Shown piece by piece: positions 17,529 through 25,329 of a stretch of 64,000 bases of DNA; positions within the stretch are counted from its first letter, which is position 1, and every line of letters starts with the position of its first letter. Both the position numbers and the translations under genes were made by a program. The notes under the pieces were generated by a model. The model was not told the DNA's origin. It saw only the letters and a program-made list of their open reading frames with translations, and made no database searches. Origin of the DNA: an uncultured Synechococcales cyanobacterium (GTDB lineage: Bacteria > Cyanobacteriota > Cyanobacteriia > Thermosynechococcales > Thermosynechococcaceae); contig CADCWO010000056.1 in NCBI GenBank assembly GCA_902806435.1, forward strand, positions 1-64,000. The letters are read 5' to 3'.

Positions 17529-18667
17529 TGGATTTGAGCGATCGGTAGTCGTACCTGAAAGCGCGTATCTCCCGGTTGCGAAAAGACCTGGATGTCTCCC
17601 TGATGCTTTCCCACAACGGTGCGGTAACTAGTCACCAGTCCCAGCCCTGTTCCCTGGCCAACCTCTTTGGTGGTAAAAAAAGGTTCAAAGATCCGGGGCT
17701 GGATCTCCGGCGGAATACCATGTCCGTTGTCAGCAATCTCAACAAAGAGCTGATCTCCTTCACGCCAAGTCCGCAGCCAAAGGTTTCCCTGTCCTTCTAC
17801 AGCAGCGATCGCATTGTCAATTAGGTTGGTCCAGACCTGGTTCAGCTCGCTGCCGTAGGCACTGATCCGCGGCAAAGTGTGATCAAACTCGCGAGTGACC
17901 ACCACACTTTTCAGTTTATGCCTCAGAATTTTTAGGGTATTGTTCAGGCCCTCATGCACATTTACTTCCTGCAGCGGTGCTTGGTCCATGTAGGAGTACT
18001 CTTTGATGGCGTTAACCAACTCGGAGATGTGCGCTGCGTTTTGTTCAACCTGATCTAGTAGCCCTACCCCTTGCCAAGCTGCACCTGTAGCTAGCTGCAA
18101 TTCTGGTTGGAGCGCAGAAGATACCAATCCTTGCCAGATCTCCTCCAACTGCTTCGTCTCTTGAAGCACTGCGGTAGTGGGGTGATTCAGCTCATGGGCA
18201 AGATCTGCAGCCAACGCACCCAGTTCAATTAGTTTTTCCCGCTGTTGGGACATTGATTGTAGCTGTTGCACGCGCTCTGCCGTCGTCCGCAAAATTGCGG
18301 TGGCAACTGGCGGCATGATTGACAGCATTTGCCAAAAAGTTTCTTTGCTTAATTCCAAGACATGACAAGCACTCAGCGCTCGCCCGCTGGCCCAGTAATA
18401 GGGAGTGCCCATTAAGATCGGCAACTCACCAAACAGGCTTTTCGGCCCATAGGTTGCTAAGACTAGCTCTCGGTTCCCTACCTGCTCTGTTACTCGCACC
18501 TCCCCTGTGAGCATCACAAACACATGCTCCGCCAGATCGCCTTCTCGACGGTGAAACTCCCCTGGCTGCAGCCAAACCTCGGTGCCTTGTTCAGCTAACC
18601 ATTGCAACTGCTCATCTGATAGTTCGGCGAACAACGGGACCTGGCGCAGTGCGTCAATGGTGACCAT
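17525..18667 (-). CDS. Histidine kinase with CRP-like fold, shortened (HK3)
   Basis: This 380-residue paralogue of HK1 and HK2 has a CRP-like fold at ~10-130 (turn [11 protein letters not shown], no arginine), a phospho-acceptor His158 (LAHELNHP), and HATPase_c at ~225-375 ([32 protein letters not shown]). It lacks ~80 residues of the helical insert between the phospho-helix and the SYMDQAP motif that the other two kinases keep. It starts two bases after the stop of the receiver-flavoprotein gene and ends in an ATGA overlap with HK2, so it sits firmly in the operon. Confidence 0.88.
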   Translation of the reverse strand: MVTIDALRQVPLFAELSDEQLQWLAEQGTEVWLQPGEFHRREGDLAEHVFVMLTGEVRVTEQVGNRELVLATYGPKSLFGELPILMGTPYYWASGRALSACHVLELSKETFWQMLSIMPPVATAILRTTAERVQQLQSMSQQREKLIELGALAADLAHELNHPTTAVLQETKQLEEIWQGLVSSALQPELQLATGAAWQGVGLLDQVEQNAAHISELVNAIKEYSYMDQAPLQEVNVHEGLNNTLKILRHKLKSVVVTREFDHTLPRISAYGSELNQVWTNLIDNAIAAVEGQGNLWLRTWREGDQLFVEIADNGHGIPPEIQPRIFEPFFTTKEVGQGTGLGLVTSYRTVVGKHQGDIQVFSQPGDTRFQVRLPIAQIQ

Positions 18668-18669
18668 GA

Positions 18670-20334
18670 CTACACCTTGCTAAGGTACTGGTGGATGAAC
18701 TGCACGGCGATCGCGCCTTCACCGACTCCAGAAGCAACCCGCTTCACCGAGCCATAGCGCACATCCCCCGCCACAAAAATACCAGGGACATTGGTTTCCA
18801 GCAAAAAAGGAGCTCGCTCCAGGGTCCAGCCTTTGGGGGGCTTACCATCCCGCAGTAAATCTGGTCCGGCAAGCACAAAACCTCGCTTATCGCGCTGGAC
18901 AACCCCATCTAACCAATCCGTGTAGGGCGTCGCCCCAATAAAGATAAACAAGGAAGTTGCTGCTACAGTTTGCTTTTCCCCGCTAGTGGCATCCAAAATA
19001 GTGATGGCTGACAGGCTGGTCTCCCCTTTAGCCTCCACAACACTGGAGTTGAGTTGCACTCTGATATTGTCCATCGCCCCAATCTGGTCCACTAGGTACT
19101 GGGACATCCCTTTCTGCAGCGAGTCACCCCGCACCAGCATGGTCACTTGGTGAGCAAACTTAGCGAAGTACATCGCTGCTTGGCCGGCAGAGTTTGCCCC
19201 TCCCACGATGTAAACATCTTCTCCCTGACACGCTAAGGCTTCTGTTTGGGCAGCACCATAGTACACTCCTGCTCCAGTTAGCTCCTCTAGACCGGGTACA
19301 TTTAGCTTCCGCCACGCCACTCCTGTCGCAATCAGCAGAGCATGGCAGCTAATCTCGCCCCCATCTGCTAGTTTGACGATCCGGTAGGGGTCTTCTACCC
19401 GTACCCCTGTCACCTCTTGCGGGGTAAGTATCTCCACGCCAAACCGCCGTGCTTGCGTCACAGCCCGCCGTGCCAGGTCAGACCCACTCAAGCCGACGGG
19501 AAAGCCCAAGTAATTCTCAATCCGTGAACTTGACCCTGCTTGTCCTCCTGGAGCTTCGCGTTCAATCATCACCGTCTCCAGTCCTTCAGAGGCTCCATAG
19601 ACAGCCGCAGCCAGGCCAGAAGGACCACCCCCTACAATGACTAGGTCATAGAAGGGGCGCTCCGCCTGCGTCTTGAGGCCAATCTTCTGTGCAATCTGGA
19701 CATTCGATGGCTGTTCTAAGCGCTCCCCATCCGGCAGCAGGACCAAGGGCAGCAGTGGCATTCTTTGCGGATTAGCATAAGAGGCTAGGTGTTGAGCTTC
19801 CTCAACCAGTTCAATATCCAGCCACTGGTAGGGTACCTGGTTGCGGGCCAAGAAATCTTTCACTTGATGGGATTGGGGCGACCAGCGGTTACCGATCACG
19901 CGAATGCCACCGAAAGGAGGGCGGAAGGAAGAAAGCCAGTCATCAAGTAAGTCATCCAGGACCGGGTATAACCGCTCCTCCGGGGGGTCCCACGGCTTCA
20001 TCAGGTAGTAGTCGATCTGGACCGTGTTGATCGCCCGGATAGCGGCGTCGGTATCGGCGTAAGCGGTAAGCAAAGCTCGCTTGACGTGCGGAAACACTTC
20101 CAGGGCCTGTTCGAGAAACTCCACCCCGCTCATCTGGGGCATCCGCTGGTCCACCAACAGCAGAGCAGCTGTCTCGTCTCGCAGTTTGAGTTGTTTCAAG
20201 ACGGACAGTGCTGCTGCTCCAGAATCAGCTCGTAGTACCCGGAAGCGATCACCATAAGCCCGCCGCAGGTCACGCGCCACTGCTTGCAGCACTTCTGGGT
20301 CATCATCAACGCTGAGAATTACGGGTTTAGCCAT
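18670..20334 (-). CDS. Response-regulator receiver fused to thioredoxin-reductase-like flavoprotein
   Basis: This 554-residue soluble protein has three parts. Residues 1-125 are a receiver domain with the acidic pocket at Asp10-Asp12, phospho-acceptor Asp62 (VDQRMPQMSG), Thr90 and Lys113. Residues ~140-225 resemble a glutaredoxin-like segment (IRVIGNRWSPQSHQVKDF) with no CxxC. Residues ~228-550 are an FAD/NAD(P)H oxidoreductase (VIVGGGPSGLAAA, YIVGGANSAGQAA, GIFVAGDVR). Where thioredoxin reductase has its redox CATC motif, this protein has YYGAAQTEA, so a normal disulfide exchange is unlikely. It is first in the operon, with AGAGGTGG before its ATG. The kinases just downstream are the obvious phosphodonors. 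Confidence 0.9.
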   Translation of the reverse strand: MAKPVILSVDDDPEVLQAVARDLRRAYGDRFRVLRADSGAAALSVLKQLKLRDETAALLLVDQRMPQMSGVEFLEQALEVFPHVKRALLTAYADTDAAIRAINTVQIDYYLMKPWDPPEERLYPVLDDLLDDWLSSFRPPFGGIRVIGNRWSPQSHQVKDFLARNQVPYQWLDIELVEEAQHLASYANPQRMPLLPLVLLPDGERLEQPSNVQIAQKIGLKTQAERPFYDLVIVGGGPSGLAAAVYGASEGLETVMIEREAPGGQAGSSSRIENYLGFPVGLSGSDLARRAVTQARRFGVEILTPQEVTGVRVEDPYRIVKLADGGEISCHALLIATGVAWRKLNVPGLEELTGAGVYYGAAQTEALACQGEDVYIVGGANSAGQAAMYFAKFAHQVTMLVRGDSLQKGMSQYLVDQIGAMDNIRVQLNSSVVEAKGETSLSAITILDATSGEKQTVAATSLFIFIGATPYTDWLDGVVQRDKRGFVLAGPDLLRDGKPPKGWTLERAPFLLETNVPGIFVAGDVRYGSVKRVASGVGEGAIAVQFIHQYLSKV

Positions 20335-20686
20335 CGGATTACCACCTCTTTTTAGGCGCTGCCTGTCTACAGTTGAAGATAGATAACTGCATTATCCGGC
20401 TTGAGACCAATACAGGCAATCTGTCAGTAACATCGGCTATACCCCTTGAGTATATTTGTTCTCTTCACTACCTAAAGTACCTCTGTGAACTAAATGGGCA
20501 GTACTGACAAGTTAAAAAGCCGAGGTTCAAACTGGATAACGCTTGCCAGAACCTAGTACTCATGATTCTATTGCAACTCGTAGTCATTATGAGTATGATT
20601 TAGTAAAGATTAGTTGTCTAAGTGTTCCTGGAAAATTAAGACCTAAGAGCCCTTTTAGGGGTTCAACAAATTTAAAGAAATAAATT
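20335..20686. other. Divergent promoter region, signalling operon / SDR
   Basis: This 352-base gap separates the minus-strand signalling operon from the plus-strand SDR gene, so it should carry promoters in both directions. I see no gene, and no strong -10/-35 pair that I would assign. A small inverted repeat (CCTAAGAGCCCTTTTAGGG) occurs near 20641-20660. Confidence 0.35.
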
Positions 20687-21448
20687 ATGAACAAACTAGA
20701 TGGAAAGTACGCCCTGATTACTGGTGCTTCCCAAGGGTTAGGGCGCCAATTAGCGATCGCCTTTGCCCGTGAAGGAGCAGCCGCAATTTCTCTGGTGGCC
20801 CGAGGCGGTGAGCAGCTTACCGAAGTTAAAGAGCGCATTTTCGAGGTTGGACCGGCTGTCAGGGTTGTGGCAATTGTTGCTGATCTAACTCACCCAGAAG
20901 AGATTGAGCGCGCGATCGCTACAACTCTCAGCGCATTTGACGGTCGATTGGATGTCTTGGTTAACAATGCTTCCAGCATTGGTCCTAGCCCAATGCCTTT
21001 TTTGCTGGACTATCCCTTAGAGGACTTCCGTAATGTTCTCAACACCAACTTGATTGCCCCATTTTTACTGATTAAGAAAGCACTTCCCGCGATGATCGAG
21101 CAGGGCGGTTCAATCATCAACGTCACTAGTGATGCAGGTATAACGGGCTATCCGGGCTGGGGCGCTTATGGCATCTCCAAGTTCGCCATTGAAGGCATGT
21201 CCCAAACCTGGGCGGCAGAGCTAGAAGATAGTGGTGTGCGTGTGAACTGGGTTGACCCCGGAGACATGAACACCGCCATGCACCGGGCAGCAGAACCCGA
21301 CGCGGATCCAATCCAGTGGGCAGACCCAGCAGAGGTGACTGACGTGTTTCTCTACCTTGCCTCTGATCAATCCCAACACGTACAGGGACAAAGATTTCAG
21401 GCCCAGGAAGACAACTGGGGCAGGAACGTCATCGAGATTGCTGCGTGA
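20687..21448 (+). CDS. Short-chain dehydrogenase/reductase (SDR)
   Basis: This 253-residue NAD(P)-dependent oxidoreductase has a Rossmann nucleotide site TGASQGLG at ~12-19, NNASS at ~93-97, catalytic Ser in NVTSDAG, and YGISK giving Tyr and Lys of the active site. The C-terminal VNWVDPGDMNT is the usual post-catalytic loop. The substrate cannot be predicted. It is transcribed divergently from the signalling operon and ends 14 bases before the converging GNAT gene. Confidence 0.88.
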   Translation: MNKLDGKYALITGASQGLGRQLAIAFAREGAAAISLVARGGEQLTEVKERIFEVGPAVRVVAIVADLTHPEEIERAIATTLSAFDGRLDVLVNNASSIGPSPMPFLLDYPLEDFRNVLNTNLIAPFLLIKKALPAMIEQGGSIINVTSDAGITGYPGWGAYGISKFAIEGMSQTWAAELEDSGVRVNWVDPGDMNTAMHRAAEPDADPIQWADPAEVTDVFLYLASDQSQHVQGQRFQAQEDNWGRNVIEIAA

Positions 21449-21461
21449 GAGCCGATATCCT

Positions 21462-21911
21462 TCAGAGATTTTCTTCAAATAAATCAGAGCTTGAAGGAAC
21501 CATGCCCAGCTGGCGATAAGCGCTCTGTGCAGTTGTATTTCCCTTGTCTACATAAAGACGAAGGCCACATACGTTAGCTGCTTCAGCTTGAGCACGTAGG
21601 TGGGTATAAAGTGTGCGAAAAATACCTTGCTGGCGATGATTGGGTTTGACATAAACATCTTGAATCCACCAGTACCATCCGTTATGCCAATCACTCCACT
21701 CAAAGGTAACCAAAGCAGCAGCAACTGCCTCAACTTCTTTTTCAACAACGGTGTAAAACCCTCGGTTGGAGTCATTGAGAACCGCCTGAATACCTCGGGT
21801 AAGTCGTTGAGCTTCCAGCTCTTTACCTCTCACCTCTTGAGCAAGGGCTTGGTTGAAGCTCACAAGGGTTTCCAAGTCTTGAAGTTGCGCTAGGCGGATA
21901 GTGACACTCAT
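21462..21911 (-). CDS. GNAT-family N-acetyltransferase
   Basis: This 149-residue protein uses acetyl-CoA to acetylate an unknown amine. The start MSVTIRLAQLQDLETLVSFN and the acetyl-CoA loop VKPNHRQQGIFRTLYTHLRA (Q/RxxGxG/A variant QQGIF) support the call, as does LYVDKGNTTAQSAYRQLGM near the end. I chose ATG 21911. The longer frame to 22061 overlaps queA and has no support. It is divergent from queA. Confidence 0.85.
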   Translation of the reverse strand: MSVTIRLAQLQDLETLVSFNQALAQEVRGKELEAQRLTRGIQAVLNDSNRGFYTVVEKEVEAVAAALVTFEWSDWHNGWYWWIQDVYVKPNHRQQGIFRTLYTHLRAQAEAANVCGLRLYVDKGNTTAQSAYRQLGMVPSSSDLFEENL

Positions 21912-21948
21912 TGCTATAGGCAAGCAAAACATTAACCTTAATAATCCT

Positions 21949-22998
21949 ATGTCTTCTCCCTTTTCCTTTACCTTGCCAGCAGAGCTAGTAGCCAAAGAGC
22001 CCCCTGAACGTCGGGGCCTAGCCCGTGACAAGGTGCGACTGATGGTGATTGATCGCACCACTTTCCATGTGGAGCATACACAGTTTAATCACCTGGGCCA
22101 GTTCCTACGCTCCGGCGATCTACTGGTCTTTAACAGTAGCCGTACTTTACCTGCCGTCCTGAATGGCTGTGAATCGCCCAAGGGGCCCTGCGTAGAAATC
22201 CGCTTAGCGCACCACCTACCGGATGGCTCCTGGCTGGCACTGCTCCTATGCCAGGAGGGTAACCCTTTTGCCTGTGGGCTGCGGCAGGGAATGCAAATCA
22301 ATTTCGCTCAAGGATTAGTAGGAACGATTATTGCGCAAGACGAGCACATCCCTAGGCTCTGGAAGATCCGCTTCTCGAAATCGGGGGCAGAGTTGATTGA
22401 TCTGCTCTACCGCTTGGGGCGGCCGATCCGTTACGAGTACGTTTCCGCCCCTTGGGAGCTGGACTACTACCAAACTGTCTATGCGCGAGAACCGGGTTCA
22501 GCAGAAATGCCATCGGCGGGACGCGCCTTTTCCTGGCAGTTGCTGTTTACCTTGAAGCGTCAAGGAGTAGAAACGGCCCATATTGTACTGCATACAGGAC
22601 TTTCATCCTACATGGACGATGAACTAGATGCTCAACACCCTGCCTCCGAGGAGGAATATTTGATCAGCGAGGCAGCCGCCCAGAAGATTAATCAAACCCA
22701 TCAACGCGGTGGACGAGTGATCGCTGTGGGCACAACCGTAGTGCGGGCTTTGGAATCGATAGCTGACCAAGCGGGAGACGTACAACCAGGACACGGTTAT
22801 ACCCGTTTGCACATCACTACGAGCCATAGACTCAAGGCGGTGGATGGCTTATTAACCGGCTTACACGAACCGGAGGCCAGTCATCTTGATTTGCTTACAG
22901 CTTTTCTAAGCGCTCATCAGATTGAGGAGGCCTATACGGAAGCCATCCAACGGGGTTACCTGTGGCACGAGTTTGGCGACCTCAATTTGATTATCTAA
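21949..22998 (+). CDS. queA: S-adenosylmethionine:tRNA ribosyltransferase-isomerase
   Basis: QueA transfers and isomerises the ribosyl part of AdoMet onto 7-aminomethyl-7-deazaguanine in tRNA, making epoxyqueuosine at the wobble position. The 349-residue length is normal. Conserved motifs include FTLPAELVAKEPPERRGLAR near the start, GDLLVFNSSRTLPA, SAEMPSAGRAFSW and RVIAVGTTVVRALES. I chose ATG 21949 because the family starts just before the Y/F-x-LP-x-ELIA motif. A GTG at 21901 would add 16 residues overlapping the GNAT start. It is convergent with leuD, 16 bases apart. Confidence 0.93.
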   Translation: MSSPFSFTLPAELVAKEPPERRGLARDKVRLMVIDRTTFHVEHTQFNHLGQFLRSGDLLVFNSSRTLPAVLNGCESPKGPCVEIRLAHHLPDGSWLALLLCQEGNPFACGLRQGMQINFAQGLVGTIIAQDEHIPRLWKIRFSKSGAELIDLLYRLGRPIRYEYVSAPWELDYYQTVYAREPGSAEMPSAGRAFSWQLLFTLKRQGVETAHIVLHTGLSSYMDDELDAQHPASEEEYLISEAAAQKINQTHQRGGRVIAVGTTVVRALESIADQAGDVQPGHGYTRLHITTSHRLKAVDGLLTGLHEPEASHLDLLTAFLSAHQIEEAYTEAIQRGYLWHEFGDLNLII

Positions 22999-23014
22999 CC
23001 CCCAGCCCTCTGCT

Positions 23015-23620
23015 TTAGCTGGCAGTTAGATGTTCCCAACTTAAATAAGGCAACCTGGAAGCGGTAGTGCGAATCTGATTGGTTTGAGCAACCAATTGAC
23101 CGCAAGCATCCCAAGTCCCGCTGATCAGCATCTGACGAATGCCTTCCACCAGAAATACTGGAGCAGAGAAGTCACCACACTGCACCTGCAAGGCTTCTAA
23201 ACTCACTTGGATTGGCATCTGGGCATCGGCTGCCAATAACGTTTGTAGACGCTTAGTAGTGGCAGGATCAGCGGTGACACAGGGAATACCCATGGCGACA
23301 CAGTTGCCAAAGAAGATCTCAGCAAAGCTTTCTCCAATAATCGCCTGGATCCCCCATTTGGCGATCGCTTGCGGTGCGTGTTCTCGTGAGGAACCACAAC
23401 CAAAATTGCCATTGACCACCAGAATGTTCGCTCCCTGGTATTGGGGCTGATCAAAGGGATGCTGTCCTGGGGCTTGGGCGCGATCGTCGGCGAAGACCTG
23501 TGCGCCTAAGCCATCAAAGGTAACACAGCGCAAAAACCGGGCGGGAATAATCCGGTCCGTGTCAATATCATTGCCAACTAGGGGAATACCTCGGCCTGAA
23601 ACTGCTTTAACTTGACTCAC
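23015..23620 (-). CDS. leuD: 3-isopropylmalate dehydratase small subunit
   Basis: LeuD pairs with the LeuC iron-sulfur subunit to isomerise 2- to 3-isopropylmalate in leucine synthesis. The 201-residue protein has the swivel-domain motifs [33 protein letters not shown] and [15 protein letters not shown]. leuC is not in the window, so the large subunit gene lies elsewhere, as is common in cyanobacteria. The start codon ATG 23620 is followed by a typical N terminus. Confidence 0.93.
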   Translation of the reverse strand: MSQVKAVSGRGIPLVGNDIDTDRIIPARFLRCVTFDGLGAQVFADDRAQAPGQHPFDQPQYQGANILVVNGNFGCGSSREHAPQAIAKWGIQAIIGESFAEIFFGNCVAMGIPCVTADPATTKRLQTLLAADAQMPIQVSLEALQVQCGDFSAPVFLVEGIRQMLISGTWDACGQLVAQTNQIRTTASRLPYLSWEHLTAS

Positions 23621-23701
23621 TATTCAATACCCTTTATTTCAATCTAAAGATTAGCAGGCCTTAGGGAAAATTTATTTCCTTACTCATCAGTTGTCAGAAC
23701 T

Positions 23702-23872
23702 TTATCCACCATCCGTTTTACCGGTAATTGCTGTTCGAAGTAGGTTCCAAAATACTGAAAGCATTACTGAAGTAAGCAAAATAATCATCAATCCAGCCAA
23801 AGCTGAAAAAGGAGCTAATAAGGTTAGCAATAGAAAACCAAGTAGCACCATCATGACGATTGAATTCCTCAT
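23702..23872 (-). CDS. Small two-helix membrane protein (56 aa)
   Basis: This is a short minus-strand gene just upstream of leuD on the same strand. The protein begins MRNSIVMMVLLGFLLLTLLA, continues with PFPALAGLMIILLTSVMLSV, and ends NLLRTAITGKTDGG. It has two hydrophobic stretches, of which the first could be an uncleaved or cleaved signal (AxA at PALA). GGAG lies eight to nine bases before ATG 23872. I recognise no family. The 81-base spacing to leuD would allow co-transcription. Confidence 0.5.
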   Translation of the reverse strand: MRNSIVMMVLLGFLLLTLLAPFSALAGLMIILLTSVMLSVFWNLLRTAITGKTDGG

Positions 23873-24058
23873 CACCGTTTGCTCCGTTTGTCGTTGTACT
23901 TATATTTAAACCCAGGCTAAATCCTCAAGTTGAAGCTGACCTCGAACTCCAGCAAGATTTACTAGGTTTACTCCTACTTGAGGAGCGCTGATACCCTGTT
24001 GTAGCCCGGGAATACGCTACTCAAATACATCGTAACTAAGATATAATTAGAGTAAGCC

Positions 24059-24079
24059 TTTTGGCTAAACTAGCCAAAA
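24059..24079. repeat. Perfect 9-bp inverted repeat in the leader of the coiled-coil gene
   Basis: TTTTGGCTA-AAC-TAGCCAAAA lies 51 bases before the start at 24130 and about twelve bases after a TATAAT box (24042-24047). It could be an operator or a short leader hairpin. A similar arrangement occurs before the next gene. Confidence 0.5.
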
Positions 24080-24129
24080 CAATTAAGCCTTTTTAGCCGC
24101 TTAGCACTTCAATTAACGGGATTTATCCA

Positions 24130-24828
24130 ATGCCTGTTGAGTTACTTAAACACCAGCCTTCTCCCACTTCTGCGCAACCCGCTACTAGCCTTGAGACGAG
24201 AACAGCCGCCGCTATGGAACAGCAAATTAATGGCCTGTCCCAAGATTCAAACTTAGACAACTACATTGCTGATCTTGAAGATCTAGCTCACCTTATTTAC
24301 CGCTACATCGATCTACGCGATCGCGCTGAGCCAGGTAACTTAGAGACTGCAACTGATCCAGCAAGACTACTACAGCGAATCACCAGTAACGTTAAAAACT
24401 TGGCCGTTCTCTATACCGATTGTCTTGGTGAGGCTTTCAGCCAGTTCCTGCAAACCCAGCAGGAGGTTAAAGCTCAGCTTAACCAGTATCCTGAGGAGAT
24501 TGCCGAGCTGCAACGCCAAGTTTTACACGCCGATCAGCAAATTCGGCAACTCAACCAAAACCTAGCTACCTTAACCACAGCCATTGACCAACAAGTTGCC
24601 TTTGACGCTTCACTCAAAAATGAGGCCCAACGTAAAGCAAGACGAATGGCGTTGATGGAAGCCAATCAAGACTATGTTATGGCTGCAAACACTTTGAAAA
24701 CGCTCCAAGATAACCGGGAGGAACTCTTAATCAAGTTGCAATTTCTGCGGAGCCGCTTCTCAGTCCTGAAGCTTCACATGCGCGAGGCGATCGCTCGCCA
24801 AGAACTAGCGATCATCGACGCTGCATAA
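24130..24828 (+). CDS. Coiled-coil hypothetical protein
   Basis: I do not recognise this 232-residue soluble protein. Residues ~100-230 are strongly helical with heptad character (QTQQEVKAQLNQYPEEIAEL, LQRQVLHADQQIRQLNQNLA and the C-terminal LQFLRSRFSVLKLHMREAIA), consistent with a long coiled coil. The N-terminal 40 residues are rich in Ala, Ser and Gln and probably disordered. It is followed after 56 bases by a small HTH-like protein on the same strand, with a palindrome between them. A structural or scaffold role is possible but unproven. Confidence 0.65.
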   Translation: MPVELLKHQPSPTSAQPATSLETRTAAAMEQQINGLSQDSNLDNYIADLEDLAHLIYRYIDLRDRAEPGNLETATDPARLLQRITSNVKNLAVLYTDCLGEAFSQFLQTQQEVKAQLNQYPEEIAELQRQVLHADQQIRQLNQNLATLTTAIDQQVAFDASLKNEAQRKARRMALMEANQDYVMAANTLKTLQDNREELLIKLQFLRSRFSVLKLHMREAIARQELAIIDAA

Positions 24829-24837
24829 AATCAAAAA

Positions 24838-24870
24838 CCTACGCATACATGCAATAATATGTTGCGTAGG
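24838..24870. repeat. Inverted repeat between the coiled-coil and HTH-like genes
   Basis: CCTACGCA (24838-24845) and TGCGTAGG (24863-24870) are perfect 8-base arms around a 17-base centre that itself contains ACAT...ATGT. It ends 14 bases before the ATG of the HTH-like gene, so it could be that protein's own operator or a leader hairpin. There is no T tract after it, so it is not a typical terminator. Confidence 0.5.
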
Positions 24871-24884
24871 TACGAGTTAATATT

Positions 24885-25175
24885 ATGGTTGGTAAGCCTA
24901 AGCCGGTAGTTGCCGAGTCAGCGTTACAAAAGGTGTTGTTAGAAAGACAAAATCAACTGGGCTGGACAAACTACCGTCTGGCCGTGGAGTACGGGAAATT
25001 GTTTCACCCAGAATTACCAGCGCGATCGCTGGCAACCAAGTACCAAACTACCGTTAATCAAGTACTGGAAAATCCTGATACTTGCTACTTTGTAACTGTC
25101 CAGAATGTCCTCAAAGCAATGCAAGGCAATTTAGCGGTTCAGTTTACTAGTATTCAGGAAGTAAAGTTGGGCTGA
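24885..25175 (+). CDS. Small helix-turn-helix-like protein
   Basis: This 96-residue basic protein has a pattern resembling an XRE-type N-terminal domain: LQKVLLERQNQLGWTNYRLA, then SLATKYQTTVNQVLENPDTC, then TVQNVLKAMQGNLAVQF. The last segment is like the end of XRE domains in antitoxin-type regulators. There is no partner toxin gene. It could regulate itself through the palindrome just upstream. Family assignment is tentative. Confidence 0.6.
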   Translation: MVGKPKPVVAESALQKVLLERQNQLGWTNYRLAVEYGKLFHPELPARSLATKYQTTVNQVLENPDTCYFVTVQNVLKAMQGNLAVQFTSIQEVKLG

Positions 25176-25329
25176 GCGCTCAGCCCCCAAACCTATCAAG
25201 CCGCGTTTCCAAAATCATCTGGTGATTTCTTGGAAATCTAATTATTTTCCGCCAGGAGATAGAGCATAGCTGCTGAATTGATCTGAGACGCTAAGAAGTA
25301 CATTAAAGTTCAATCACTGTTGCTGGATT

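Noticed and set aside
23691-23909. 72-codon plus-strand frame before the coiled-coil gene
   Set aside because: It is antisense to the 56-residue membrane-protein gene, which has better composition and a ribosome-binding site.
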